The position numbers were made by a program, and so were the translations under genes. Below, in pieces: positions 1 to 7,395 of a stretch of DNA of 64,000 bases. Source of the DNA: Lysinibacillus fusiformis. GTDB lineage: Bacteria; Bacillota; Bacilli; Bacillales_A; Planococcaceae. The number at the start of each line of letters is the position of its first letter. The first letter of the stretch is position 1. The notes beneath the pieces were generated by a model, which ran no database searches, was not told the DNA's origin, and saw only the letters and a list, made by a program, of their open reading frames with translations. The stretch spans positions 4,532,001 through 4,596,000 of the forward strand of contig NZ_CP070490.1 in assembly GCF_016925635.1 (NCBI RefSeq). The letters run 5' to 3'.

Positions 1-222
1 ATGTTTTTTATGGTTATCAGTCCTTTTATTTTCCTGAATCGTTTGTTTAACACCAATTAATGTAATACCACCTGATATAGCTCCACCTATTAATGCACCA
101 ATGAATCCCCAATCAAGTTTAAACCCAAAGTATTTAATTGCTACTTCTATAACGATATATCCAGATGTTACTAAAAACACATTTAGTATTAATACTGTTG
201 TATATAGAAAAAATTTATGCAT
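1..222 (-). CDS. Partial small membrane protein, C-terminus outside window
   Basis: An open frame starts at ATG 222 behind a GGGAGG ribosome site and runs off the left edge after 74 codons. It has two hydrophobic segments (about residues 4-30 and 39-58); the second is glycine-rich (GALIGGAISGG), followed by a charged tail. The size and layout recall small phage membrane proteins such as holins, but I do not recognise a family. A decayed protein of similar architecture lies at 22640-22815 downstream of a related intergenic repeat. Membrane location is likely; function unknown. Confidence 0.6.
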   Translation of the reverse strand, partial: MHKFFLYTTVLILNVFLVTSGYIVIEVAIKYFGFKLDWGFIGALIGGAISGGITLIGVKQTIQENKRTDNHKKH

Positions 223-235
223 TTTCAACCCTCCC

Positions 236-365
236 AAACAATCATAAACTAGTAGATGAAATATATGTAATAACTTTTTGCTCTCAAAACCACACAACCT
301 CCGCCCTCTAATCACAAAGTGTTTTGGCTGTTTGATGCAGTTTTCAAAGCAAAAGAAAAAGCCAC
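236..365 (-). repeat. Intergenic repeat R, copy 1
   Basis: This stretch between two minus-strand genes resembles 22806-22925 and 32885-33045. Shared blocks include ATGAAATATATGTAATAA, CTCAAAACC, GCTGTTTGATGCA and CAAAGCAAAAGAAAA. Each copy starts at a minus-strand terminator and ends just before a small membrane-protein frame or its remnant. Confidence 0.6.
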
Positions 366-383
366 TGATTTATAATCAGCAGC
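361..383 (-). terminator. Rho-independent terminator of the 390-842 gene
   Basis: On the minus strand a GCTGCTGATT / AATCAGTGGC hairpin is followed by TTTTTCTTTT, just downstream of the stop of the 155-codon frame. Confidence 0.6.
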
Positions 384-389
384 ATTTTA

Positions 390-842
390 CTATATCTTTT
401 TTTCATTTTCTTTTAAATATATCAATATTCTAATTAAATCATGCAATCTATTTGCCTTTTTACCAAAAAACATTTCATGGTTAAATGCGAATGCAATTAT
501 ACCAAATAATGCTATTAGAATAAATAAAATCATGATCATCCCAATACCGAAATCTATTTCGAACTCTGACGACAATGATATTAAGATTGCATATGTGCCA
601 ATAAAGACTGCCATTACAACACTTAACCCCGTCCAAAATGCAGAATTAATTCTGATATTCTTATTGATATCTAAGGTTATTGTTTTTTCCATTTCCTTTA
701 ATTCTTCTATACTTACCTTTTTTAAGATATTACGTGAAAACCATTCTATAGTACATCTATCGTAGAAATCTATTTTCACCAAATCTCTAAAGTAAGAATG
801 TAATTCATTGATTTTAAAGATAGACAATTTGTTATTTTTCAT
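390..842 (-). CDS. Hypothetical membrane protein with two transmembrane segments
   Basis: About 150 residues. A charged N-terminal half (about residues 1-65) precedes two strongly hydrophobic helices (about 68-90 and 96-118) and a short basic C-terminal tail. The frame could open five codons upstream, but ATG 842 has GGGAGGT at proper spacing and is the better start. The prophage edge position and isolated transcription unit suggest a lysogenic accessory gene, for example membrane exclusion, but no family is recognised. Function unknown. Confidence 0.65.
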   Translation of the reverse strand: MKNNKLSIFKINELHSYFRDLVKIDFYDRCTIEWFSRNILKKVSIEELKEMEKTITLDINKNIRINSAFWTGLSVVMAVFIGTYAILISLSSEFEIDFGIGMIMILFILIALFGIIAFAFNHEMFFGKKANRLHDLIRILIYLKENEKKI

Positions 843-1115
843 GTTTTTACCTCCCAAACAATCATAAACTGAAGGTGAAAAAAATGGTGCAATTTTCTAT
901 AACAAAAATTAGTAAAATATAAATACCAAGGAAGGAAAACTTTACTGTGCCGCTCTGCCATCAATTTTAACTATTTATCGCATAAAATGATACATTTGGA
1001 CATTTATAACACCTATACTTCTAATCACAGAACTCTAATTATACCTCTCCAATTACTTACATATTTTCATAAAATCTGATAAATTATTCTCAAATACATG
1101 TAAGAGGTGATTGAA

Positions 1116-1376
1116 TTGCTTACTGAAAAGAAAACATGTCGAGATGAATTATTAATAGCTGTTCGTGAATTCATTAAAGATACAGGAAAAAACGAATTCT
1201 CTATAAACGAAATCATTACTTTTATGAACAATCAAGGAACAATTTTTAAAAAAGGTACGATCAGAAATCACATAAAATATAGATGCTGCGCCAATGCTAA
1301 ACAACGATACCACGCAACCAATTATGACGATTTAATAATGTTAGAAAACGGTTTGTATTCTTTGAATACTAAATAA
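1116..1376 (+). CDS. DUF7669-like small winged-helix protein
   Basis: The protein has the pattern CRDELLIAVREFIKDTGKNE, then a helix-turn-helix-like stretch and a conserved TIRNHIKYRCCANA segment, followed by LENGLYSLN. This matches my memory of the small DUF7669 domain, probably DNA-binding. The GTG at 1107 lies inside the ribosome site GAGGTG, so TTG 1116, six bases downstream, is the better start. It is a plus-strand gene inside a minus-strand phage block, so probably independently expressed cargo. Confidence 0.6.
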   Translation: MLTEKKTCRDELLIAVREFIKDTGKNEFSINEIITFMNNQGTIFKKGTIRNHIKYRCCANAKQRYHATNYDDLIMLENGLYSLNTK

Positions 1377-1477
1377 AGTAAAGCAACCTGAAGGTCATTT
1401 CATCATATCAACATCTAGTTCTCTCACGTAGAGAAAAATTTATTTCTATCACTATATAGGCATTTGTACGACAAATT

Positions 1478-1987
1478 TTATACTGCAAATAAAAAAAGTT
1501 TTTCTTTTCTAATGTTATTTGCAATTTTGGATTCTGCACGTTTTACATAATTTTGCACGGTACCACGATTTACCCCTAGTATTTTGGCAACCTTACTAAA
1601 GGTCATTTGCTCGGCTCGTATCATAATGAAAGCGGTACGTTCATTTTCCGTTAAACCGGCTAGAGCTTGATTAGCTGTATCCTTAACATTAAACATTCTT
1701 TCAATTTCTTTAACTGCAGAATTGTCGTAACTACAATCAATGACCTCAGCAAGTACAGTAGGAGTCATTTTATCACTATCAACATACGTAATTAGGTCTT
1801 GCATTAAATGATGGTCCATAACATAAACATCTGTACGTGTAGCGGCTCTATACTCTGCTGGATCATAGCCTGTTTCCATCCATTTAATAGCTTCCTGCAT
1901 ATCTTTCATCATACTGAGACACCCTCCTGCTACTTTTAACTCTTTAAGAGATCGTTTATATTCTTCGATTAAATCTGGAAAGTACAT
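1478..1987 (-). CDS. Phage sigma-70-like / late transcription regulator
   Basis: The C-terminal 55 residues form a sigma region 4-type helix-turn-helix: LTENERTAFIMIRAEQMTFS followed by KVAKILGVNRGTVQNYVKRA. The N-terminal part (YFPDLIEEYKRSLKELK) is typical of small sigma-like regulators that control late genes in Gram-positive phages. ATG 1987 sits behind AAAGGA at eight bases and is preferred to upstream ATGs. It is the last recognisable regulator before the left edge, which fits a switch to late genes further left. The role is inferred from the domain and position. Confidence 0.75.
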   Translation of the reverse strand: MYFPDLIEEYKRSLKELKVAGGCLSMMKDMQEAIKWMETGYDPAEYRAATRTDVYVMDHHLMQDLITYVDSDKMTPTVLAEVIDCSYDNSAVKEIERMFNVKDTANQALAGLTENERTAFIMIRAEQMTFSKVAKILGVNRGTVQNYVKRAESKIANNIRKEKLFLFAV

Positions 1988-2090
1988 GGCCATCTTCCTT
2001 TCTATTCTATGTAAAAATAAAAAGGACACTAATAGAGCTGACATAATTGCCAACAACTATTAGTGTCCATCGGTTTTTCCGTAAGGACGA

Positions 2091-2261
2091 TTATTTTGTT
2101 TTTTTAATACGTATACGTTCAGCCCGCTCCACATCAAGTACTTGACCATTGTGCCAAATGATTGTATCTTGCCCAAATGGTTTTGGTTTTAGCGGTGTAA
2201 TTATTCCATCTTGTACGATGTATACACCGTTTTCAGATGTGTTGATTTTCTGTTGTGTCAT
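2091..2261 (-). CDS. DUF3954-like small phage protein
   Basis: A 56-residue protein with an AGGGGG ribosome site eight bases before ATG. It is made of short beta-strand-like pieces (ENGVYIVQDG, DTIIWHNGQ) and a basic C-terminus (RIRIKKTK). The shape fits the DUF3954 family of short phage early proteins; function unknown. Confidence 0.55.
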   Translation of the reverse strand: MTQQKINTSENGVYIVQDGIITPLKPKPFGQDTIIWHNGQVLDVERAERIRIKKTK

Positions 2262-2275
2262 AGTTTTGCCCCCTA

Positions 2276-2360
2276 TGATATAATCAATTATCTGACTGAA
2301 CTTATAAAAGGGCAGGAACCAATTTTACGGCTGTAGTGTGTGACGACACTACGGCTTTTT
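2276..2360 (+). ncRNA. Candidate short RNA, promoter-hairpin element copy A
   Basis: The plus strand has an extended -10 box TGATATAAT (2276-2284). About 45 bases later comes a perfect-loop hairpin GCTGTAGTGT / ACACTACGGC (2330-2355) followed by TTTTT. This predicts a terminated transcript of about 70 nt between two minus-strand genes. A near-copy exists at 44107-44176 with a compensatory stem change. No expression data are available. Confidence 0.45.
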
Positions 2361-2532
2361 ATTTAGTATTAATACTTTCCCAATTGTTTAAAATCTCTTG
2401 TATTGTATATTTGACAGATTGATGATCATAATTCTTTGCTTTGGAAATAAGTGCTACAAATTCAGCTATCAAGATTTCTTTAGGTAGTTCATTTAACAAA
2501 TCTTTAATTTCTTTAATTTGTTCGTAATCCAA
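2359..2532 (-). CDS. Hypothetical small helical phage protein
   Basis: About 57 residues, predicted mostly alpha-helical and acidic (YEQIKEIKDLLNELPKEI). The upstream GTG overlaps the ribosome site AGAGGGTG; TTG 2532, six bases downstream, is the likely start, the same arrangement as the gene at 1116. No family recognised. Confidence 0.5.
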   Translation of the reverse strand: MDYEQIKEIKDLLNELPKEILIAEFVALISKAKNYDHQSVKYTIQEILNNWESINTK

Positions 2533-2612
2533 TTTAATCACCCTCTATTTTCATATGCACTAATTTATAGCCTCTTGCCTGGTATGGCACAATTACGGTT
2601 TATATGTTCGAA

Positions 2613-3179
2613 CTATGCAACTTTTGTTACTACCAGGGCTGCATTAAAGTAAACCATGCTTCCAGATGTTGAAGATATTAAAACTCGTATAACATCGCCT
2701 TGATTTAACGTAAATTGGTCTGTTCTAGATAGTGTATCTGTTTCAGTCGCAGTAGAACCAATAGGGAAGTTTGTTTGAAATGCAATTTCTTTTGAAAAAT
2801 CAGGAGTCCCGTTTATAGAGAGACAAAAAATAATACTATGAGGTGTTCCTGGCGAACCATTTGTGAATAGTTCAGTTGAAAACGAAATAGTATAAACCCC
2901 TGAACTATTAACAGTAATAGAATCATCAATAATATTTGGTGTTGTTCCACTGAAAGGCCCAACTACCTCAAAATCAACATTTGTACCAGCTACAGCAATA
3001 GATCCCATTGATGGTGGGGTAGTTAGCGAACCATAAACTGGAATAAATACTGGCACAGGTTCCACTTTAGGCGGCACAAATGGACAACTGGAAATTCTGA
3101 AACTAGGGAAACTTTTACAGCCCTCATTACCTCCACAATTCTCGTAACCCCTTTTGAATACTCTCTTCTTAGATGACAA
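2613..3179 (-). CDS. Spore-surface-like (BclA C-terminal / C1q-type) jelly-roll protein
   Basis: An N-terminal basic and cysteine-containing region (about residues 1-40) is followed by a beta-rich domain: GTNVDFEV, SGVYTISFSTELF, SIIFCLSINGT and FTLNQGDVIRVLIS, ending in YFNAALVVTKV. This is the strand pattern of the exosporium BclA C-terminal jelly-roll. There is no collagen-like GXY stretch. TTG 3179 lies nine bases after AAAGGAG; the GTG at 3200 has no usable ribosome site. Lying inside the early prophage region, it is probably cargo; a role on the spore surface is inference only. Confidence 0.5.
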   Translation of the reverse strand: MSSKKRVFKRGYENCGGNEGCKSFPSFRISSCPFVPPKVEPVPVFIPVYGSLTTPPSMGSIAVAGTNVDFEVVGPFSGTTPNIIDDSITVNSSGVYTISFSTELFTNGSPGTPHSIIFCLSINGTPDFSKEIAFQTNFPIGSTATETDTLSRTDQFTLNQGDVIRVLISSTSGSMVYFNAALVVTKVA

Positions 3180-3277
3180 ATCTATCGTCTCCTTTATCAC
3201 TCCTAATAAAATATTTTATGTTTGTAAAAAAATTATTGATTGTACAAAATCCTCATATTGTTCATTAGATTTAGTAA

Positions 3278-3532
3278 TTACTTCTTAACTAAAATGCAAT
3301 TTTCATAACATGTTTTATCGTCAATATCCTCCCATTCATATACTCTATTAGTTTCAATATCTTCGAAAATTAATCGTTTACCTTTCGCTTTTGCAACAAG
3401 AGTGTGTTTCCATGACCACATACCACCGTTACCTACTCCAGCACTCGCTTCACTTTCTCCATCCATTCCTTCCCAAGCAATCAAAGTACCTTCTGAAATT
3501 TCGTTCCCTTGATAATCCCTATATTTTTTCAT
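3278..3532 (-). CDS. Hypothetical phage protein, 84 residues
   Basis: A small acidic protein starting MKKYRDYQGNEI behind an AGAAG ribosome site. It contains EGTLIAWEGMDG and a C-terminal IDDKTCYENCILVKK, suggesting a small beta barrel. No family recognised. It belongs to the minus-strand early run, but the spacing from neighbours permits separate expression. Confidence 0.6.
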   Translation of the reverse strand: MKKYRDYQGNEISEGTLIAWEGMDGESEASAGVGNGGMWSWKHTLVAKAKGKRLIFEDIETNRVYEWEDIDDKTCYENCILVKK

Positions 3533-3567
3533 AAAGAAACTTCTCCTTTGTATTTATTTGAGCTTTG

Positions 3568-3834
3568 TCATTGGTCCATTAACGAATTATTACTAAAGCG
3601 CCTATCTTCTTCTGATATTCCTGATTTTAATTTCTCAGCCTTACCAAGAGACTTCTCGCACTTTGCACAGTATGCAATTTTCCCACCACTATGGTTCAAA
3701 TAATCGTACATACTGCTTTGCTCTTCGGCATAATCACCTAGTTCTGTATAATGGATAGTAGCTGTTCCTGTAATACGTTCCTTAACATAGAATCCATCCT
3801 CAGCTTTACAATAAGGACAAATAATAATGCTCAT
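3568..3834 (-). CDS. Small zinc-ribbon-like phage protein
   Basis: The protein begins IIICPYCKAEDG and later has YCAKCEKSLGKAEK, giving two CxxC pairs about 50 residues apart that could bind one zinc ion. The start at ATG 3834 follows GAGGTG by five bases. The family is not recognised; a nucleic-acid or protein-binding role is possible. Confidence 0.6.
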   Translation of the reverse strand: MSIIICPYCKAEDGFYVKERITGTATIHYTELGDYAEEQSSMYDYLNHSGGKIAYCAKCEKSLGKAEKLKSGISEEDRRFSNNSLMDQ

Positions 3835-3864
3835 TTTCACACCTCATTTACTGAACAATTTCTT

Positions 3865-4128
3865 TCAAATATCTAGCTCCAATTGCCCTGTTATTTCTTT
3901 TACGTGATCATTCCAAGCGATTTGATAATTCTTGCTATCCGAATTTGCTGGAACAAAATAGGCTTGTTTTAAATGACGGCCAAGACCATTGGAACCGTAC
4001 CAAATAGAAATCCTTTTTAATATAGTTCCTGGTTTCCAGCCATAAAGAACCTCATAATTTTTATCCGTTTGCTCTAGTAAAATATATTGACTCTGTTGTT
4101 CTGGAGGAAGCATTTCAGATACCTTCAA
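3865..4128 (-). CDS. Hypothetical phage protein, 87 residues
   Basis: Starts MKVSEMLPPEQQ and contains YGWKPGTILKRISIWYG. It is separated by only four bases from the upstream ASCH gene stop, so the two are cotranscribed. No family recognised. Confidence 0.6.
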   Translation of the reverse strand: MKVSEMLPPEQQSQYILLEQTDKNYEVLYGWKPGTILKRISIWYGSNGLGRHLKQAYFVPANSDSKNYQIAWNDHVKEITGQLELDI

Positions 4129-4132
4129 AATT

Positions 4133-4564
4133 TCACCCCATTTCCTCTTTCCATTCCCATAGGCTTAGCTTTCCTTTTGCTGGCTCTGGCTCAGATAACA
4201 CTTTCACTTTATTCAGCTCCCATGCATAACGACCATCCATAAAATCACCAAAGTACAGTTCGTCACCCTTTAATATTTTGCCGATGTCTATGCCTGCAGC
4301 ACTTAACTCATTCGGTATCAAATGGCAGTCAATTAATTCAGCAGTAGCAATGACAAACCCCAGTGGTAAATCTTCATTTTCAATTCCATGTCTTTGAAGT
4401 GCTCTCTTAATTGGTGGATATTCGCAATATTCCATATCCATTGTTTTGCCAGCATGAATAGCAATAGGACCTCTGTATTTCGTCTGCCAGCTGCGTGTCT
4501 CGAACCGCTTCTCACCCAAAGCAATAAGAGTAGCCCAAGGTTGTTTAATTGTGATTGCTTTCAT
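4133..4564 (-). CDS. ASCH domain protein
   Basis: The N-terminus KAITIKQPWATLIALGEKRF and the following ETRSWQTKYRGPIAIHAG are the classic ASCH fold signature; the rest matches the 143-residue single-domain form common in phages. ASCH domains are PUA-like and bind RNA or modified nucleotides; several act on modified bases, but the phage versions are mostly uncharacterised. It lies in the early operon between a clamp-motif protein and small unknowns. Confidence 0.85.
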   Translation of the reverse strand: MKAITIKQPWATLIALGEKRFETRSWQTKYRGPIAIHAGKTMDMEYCEYPPIKRALQRHGIENEDLPLGFVIATAELIDCHLIPNELSAAGIDIGKILKGDELYFGDFMDGRYAWELNKVKVLSEPEPAKGKLSLWEWKEEMG

Positions 4565-4596
4565 GACAGTTACCTTCTTTCATTGAGCTCAACTCT

Positions 4597-5340
4597 TTAA
4601 AATAAACTGAGCTGTTCATATTTTTGTTTTTTAACAGGCGCATTCACTATTTCAGGCACATTGTGCACCATTTCTATCGTTTTTTGCACCTTTTCCTGCT
4701 TATCGTTCACCATAGCCGCTTCTAGTACAGTTCTTGATCCAACTTTTCTAATAGCCTGTAGATCCTCTCCTACTAAAAGCACACTACTTATGACCATCTT
4801 ATCTACAGGCTCATTTCTTTGAATTGATATGCAACCATAAAAATTCTCTATAACTGTTGCCTGTATACCATTTTCATAATGTTTACGTCCTATAATCGAT
4901 GCGTCTACAATTTCTACAATATCGCCAACCTCAAAAACGGTAGCCTTATCTGTTGCTGATTCTTCAAGAGGCACAATACGCTCAAAACAATCCGTACGTT
5001 TATATGCCCCGATAGGAGGACCATCTGGGCGATGCTTAAAAAACACACTGTAGTAACCATCTGCTCTTGCCTCCGTAATGATGTATTCCTCATCGATCAG
5101 ATAAAAATGTGATGGTGGCTTAACTACACGGGCCAAATATTTATTAAGTACTTGAGCTGGCACATCATTAGCAACATTCACTAGCTCAAAGTGATTCTTT
5201 TGATAGGCTCCAAAGTGAGATCCAGCTCGAGGGAAGCGGCTAGCACAATATGCTTGACCGCCGTGTGGGAAAAGATAGTACACTTCACCTTTTGTAAGAT
5301 TAGTAGAACCGCCCGTATCAACACATTTTCCCCGTAACAT
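4597..5340 (-). CDS. Phage protein with C-terminal beta-clamp-binding motif
   Basis: About 247 residues, no family recognised. The N-terminal part contains RGKCVDTGGSTNLTKGEVYY, resembling small beta-barrel domains; the middle has FEVGDIVEIVDASIIGRKHY. The last residues are EQLSLF, an exact match to the QL(S/D)LF consensus by which replication and repair proteins bind the DnaN sliding clamp. ATG 5340 follows TAGG by eight bases; GTG 5349 is less likely. It overlaps recU. A link to the replication fork is inferred from the motif. Confidence 0.7.
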   Translation of the reverse strand: MLRGKCVDTGGSTNLTKGEVYYLFPHGGQAYCASRFPRAGSHFGAYQKNHFELVNVANDVPAQVLNKYLARVVKPPSHFYLIDEEYIITEARADGYYSVFFKHRPDGPPIGAYKRTDCFERIVPLEESATDKATVFEVGDIVEIVDASIIGRKHYENGIQATVIENFYGCISIQRNEPVDKMVISSVLLVGEDLQAIRKVGSRTVLEAAMVNDKQEKVQKTIEMVHNVPEIVNAPVKKQKYEQLSLF

Positions 5341-5345
5341 CCTCA

Positions 5346-5888
5346 TCACCTACTTTCGACAAATGGCAACAAGTAGTGCAAAGTATAGCCGTCCATCGAT
5401 ACCACTTCGCTTGCATGTTCCTCAAATGTCTCCAGCGGAATCGATTTGCGTCCACCACTTTTAGCTGTATGCCAAGCTACTTGGAGCGGTGGAAAAGGTA
5501 AGCGATAGTATTTATCCAACTCGTTGAAATACACAAGTAAAAAGGTGATGGCGCCTTTTTCGTACCAGGAGCGAAGCAATTCGTATTGATGTTCATGTAA
5601 GTTTTGAAGCGGAAAACTTTTCCCCTTCGTTTCCTTTGCATCAAACACCACTGCTCGTCCATTACAGACACCTGCATAGTCCACCCATTCAGGTTTTTCC
5701 TTCCGTCCTTCTATTTGGGAGCCTTTATCCTTTGTAATTTGTACAGGCGTTGGAATTTTACGAATATCTGCTAAGCCTGCATTACGATATTTTGTGTTGG
5801 CCATATCAATGACACGTTCTAAAAACTTGCCACGGTTAGCATGTGTTACTGATTTCGCACGCTGTTTAGTTGATTGATTACGAAACAT
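5346..5888 (-). CDS. recU: Holliday junction resolvase RecU, phage type
   Basis: RecU resolves four-way junctions made during recombination. The family signature is clear: NRGKFLERVIDMANTKY (residues 19-35), KIPTP (44-48), VDYAG (69-73) and VFDAKET (81-87), the last supplying the acidic-x-lysine catalytic pair. FPLQNLHEHQ follows. Cellular RecU usually has FEAKET, so aspartate replaces glutamate here, as I believe occurs in phage copies. At 180 residues it is normal length. It sits with ssb and ERF genes, a typical phage recombination module. Confidence 0.9.
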   Translation of the reverse strand: MFRNQSTKQRAKSVTHANRGKFLERVIDMANTKYRNAGLADIRKIPTPVQITKDKGSQIEGRKEKPEWVDYAGVCNGRAVVFDAKETKGKSFPLQNLHEHQYELLRSWYEKGAITFLLVYFNELDKYYRLPFPPLQVAWHTAKSGGRKSIPLETFEEHASEVVSMDGYTLHYLLPFVESR

Positions 5889-6066
5889 CCTGTGTCCTCA
5901 TTTCATCTTGATTTTCCGCTTCTAACACGTCATATATGGTGAGCTGATTTTTCAAAAATTCCTCCTCGAGGTCATCCAAATGCCGTTGCCAGCAAGTGAA
6001 CCCATATTGTCGTACTATGGATTCACCACTTTTTAAAGGTCTGTTACATCTTTTACAACGACTCAT
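5878..6066 (-). CDS. DUF6011-like zinc-finger protein
   Basis: A 62-residue protein starting MSRCKRCNRPLKSGESIVRQ, with a further cysteine in YGFTCWQRH. The CxxC...C pattern matches short DUF6011 phage zinc fingers. Its stop overlaps the recU start and its start overlaps the upstream stop, so it is translationally coupled. Function unknown. Confidence 0.7.
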   Translation of the reverse strand: MSRCKRCNRPLKSGESIVRQYGFTCWQRHLDDLEEEFLKNQLTIYDVLEAENQDEMRTQDVS

Positions 6067-6467
6067 GATGTACTCTTTAGAGAAATTTCTTCAATGATTT
6101 CTACATCATCAGTTCTAAATGTAGGAGAAGGACCAAATTCATATTCTTCCACTTCCCAATCTTTAATAAATTCATCACGCTCATTAACATAAGTGCCAAA
6201 GTAAGGATCTTGTTCTGCTTGGTAAAATAATTCCCTAACTCTTTCGTCATCCTCTTTTTGCCATACATATAACCCATAATTGGCAACACCAAGTTGACCG
6301 CGATCATATACAACAATCTCTAAACCATCTAGTTTGTTATAGACATCGATATATCCCTGTATTTCTTCCTCACTAGGTTCTGGACCGACTGAACCATCAT
6401 ACATTTGTTTAATATCCTCTGGCGTTTTTCCAGCAGTTCGTAATATAGCTTTAAACATTTTAAACAT
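6063..6467 (-). CDS. Hypothetical acidic phage protein, 134 residues
   Basis: Starts MFKMFKAILRTAGKTPEDIK after an AGGGGG ribosome site. The rest is strongly acidic with many aromatic residues (DPYFGTYVNERDEFIKDWEV), an overall charge reminiscent of DNA-mimic proteins, though that is only an impression. It follows ssb by about 20 bases in the same operon. No family recognised. Confidence 0.65.
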   Translation of the reverse strand: MFKMFKAILRTAGKTPEDIKQMYDGSVGPEPSEEEIQGYIDVYNKLDGLEIVVYDRGQLGVANYGLYVWQKEDDERVRELFYQAEQDPYFGTYVNERDEFIKDWEVEEYEFGPSPTFRTDDVEIIEEISLKSTS

Positions 6468-6486
6468 GAGAAAATCCCCCTATTTA

Positions 6487-7086
6487 TTAAAATGGCAAAT
6501 CATCTTCTGATACTTCAATTGGACCCCTACTGTTGGCAAATGGATCTTCATCTACTCGCGTATAGCTTGGCTGATTCATAGGAGGTTGTTGTTGATTCGT
6601 GTTATAGGAGCCTCCAAACTGTTGTTGAGGTTGTCCACTACCATAGGATGGTTGATTATTTCCGTATGCTTGTCCTCCATATTGAGGCTGTTGTTGTTGC
6701 TGTTGCGGATATTGGTTTGGTTGATTTTGATAATTAGGAGTATTTTGTGGCCCTCCTCCACCGCTTCGTGATGGTTCTAAAAATTGAATACTATCGGCAA
6801 CAACGTCAGTGGTATACACTCTTTGACCATTTTGTCCCTCGTAACTTCCCGTTTGGATACGACCCTCTAAACCAATCAAAGCCCCTTTACGTTGATAGTT
6901 TGCTAGATTTTCAGCTTGCTTGCGCCATGCTACACAACTGATAAAATCAGCATCACGTTCACCTTGTTCGTTAGCAAATGTACGGTTAACCGCTACTGTG
7001 AAGCGGCATGATGCAACGCCGTTAGGTGTGTAACGTAACTCGGGATCTTTTGTAAGACGGCCAACTAATACGACACGATTAATCAT
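6487..7086 (-). CDS. ssb: Single-stranded DNA-binding protein
   Basis: The OB-fold occupies about residues 1-105, starting [20 protein letters not shown] and including [17 protein letters not shown] and [15 protein letters not shown] Gln/Asn/Gly/Pro-rich linker follows, and the acidic tip ends DDLPF, the partner-binding tail of SSB. At 199 residues it is a standard bacterial or phage SSB. It coats single strands during phage replication and recombination. Its start overlaps the stop of the 7083-7391 gene by four bases. Confidence 0.95.
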   Translation of the reverse strand: MINRVVLVGRLTKDPELRYTPNGVASCRFTVAVNRTFANEQGERDADFISCVAWRKQAENLANYQRKGALIGLEGRIQTGSYEGQNGQRVYTTDVVADSIQFLEPSRSGGGGPQNTPNYQNQPNQYPQQQQQQPQYGGQAYGNNQPSYGSGQPQQQFGGSYNTNQQQPPMNQPSYTRVDEDPFANSRGPIEVSEDDLPF

Positions 7087-7391
7087 TTGTTTGAATCCTC
7101 CCTTATTGTGGCGATGCCAGCATGTACGTTATTTTCTAAGTATCTAAGTTGCTGCATAGCATAATGTGGGCAATGGCTGTCACTTAACCGCTTCTGTACG
7201 TCTTGTAGGACTAGAAGCGGAAACTGGTACTCATTGATGAGTTGGTTAATCCGAATTGCAACTTCCTCATGTGTCATCTTTTTAACTGCTTGTACCAGCG
7301 CTTTGTCTGTGCCGTTAGTAAAAGTCCCATTAGCCAGTGCAGCCTTTGCCAAATGTTCACGCATTTTCATATGTTCTTCATGTCTGCTCAT
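7083..7391 (-). CDS. DUF6877-like phage protein
   Basis: The C-terminal half has [20 protein letters not shown] and [13 protein letters not shown], the pattern I associate with DUF6877, a short uncharacterised family of Firmicute phages. The N-terminal 40 residues are extra. It lies between the DnaD-type initiator and ssb with minimal spacing, so it is part of the replication operon. Confidence 0.65.
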   Translation of the reverse strand: MSRHEEHMKMREHLAKAALANGTFTNGTDKALVQAVKKMTHEEVAIRINQLINEYQFPLLVLQDVQKRLSDSHCPHYAMQQLRYLENNVHAGIATIREDSNK

Positions 7392-7395
7392 AGCG

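Noticed and set aside
532..765. 77-codon plus-strand frame
   Set aside because: Antisense to the minus-strand membrane protein gene at 390-842, with no ribosome site.
6576..6771. Frames on both strands inside ssb
   Set aside because: They arise from the Gln/Asn/Pro-rich linker coding sequence of ssb and lack starts with ribosome sites.
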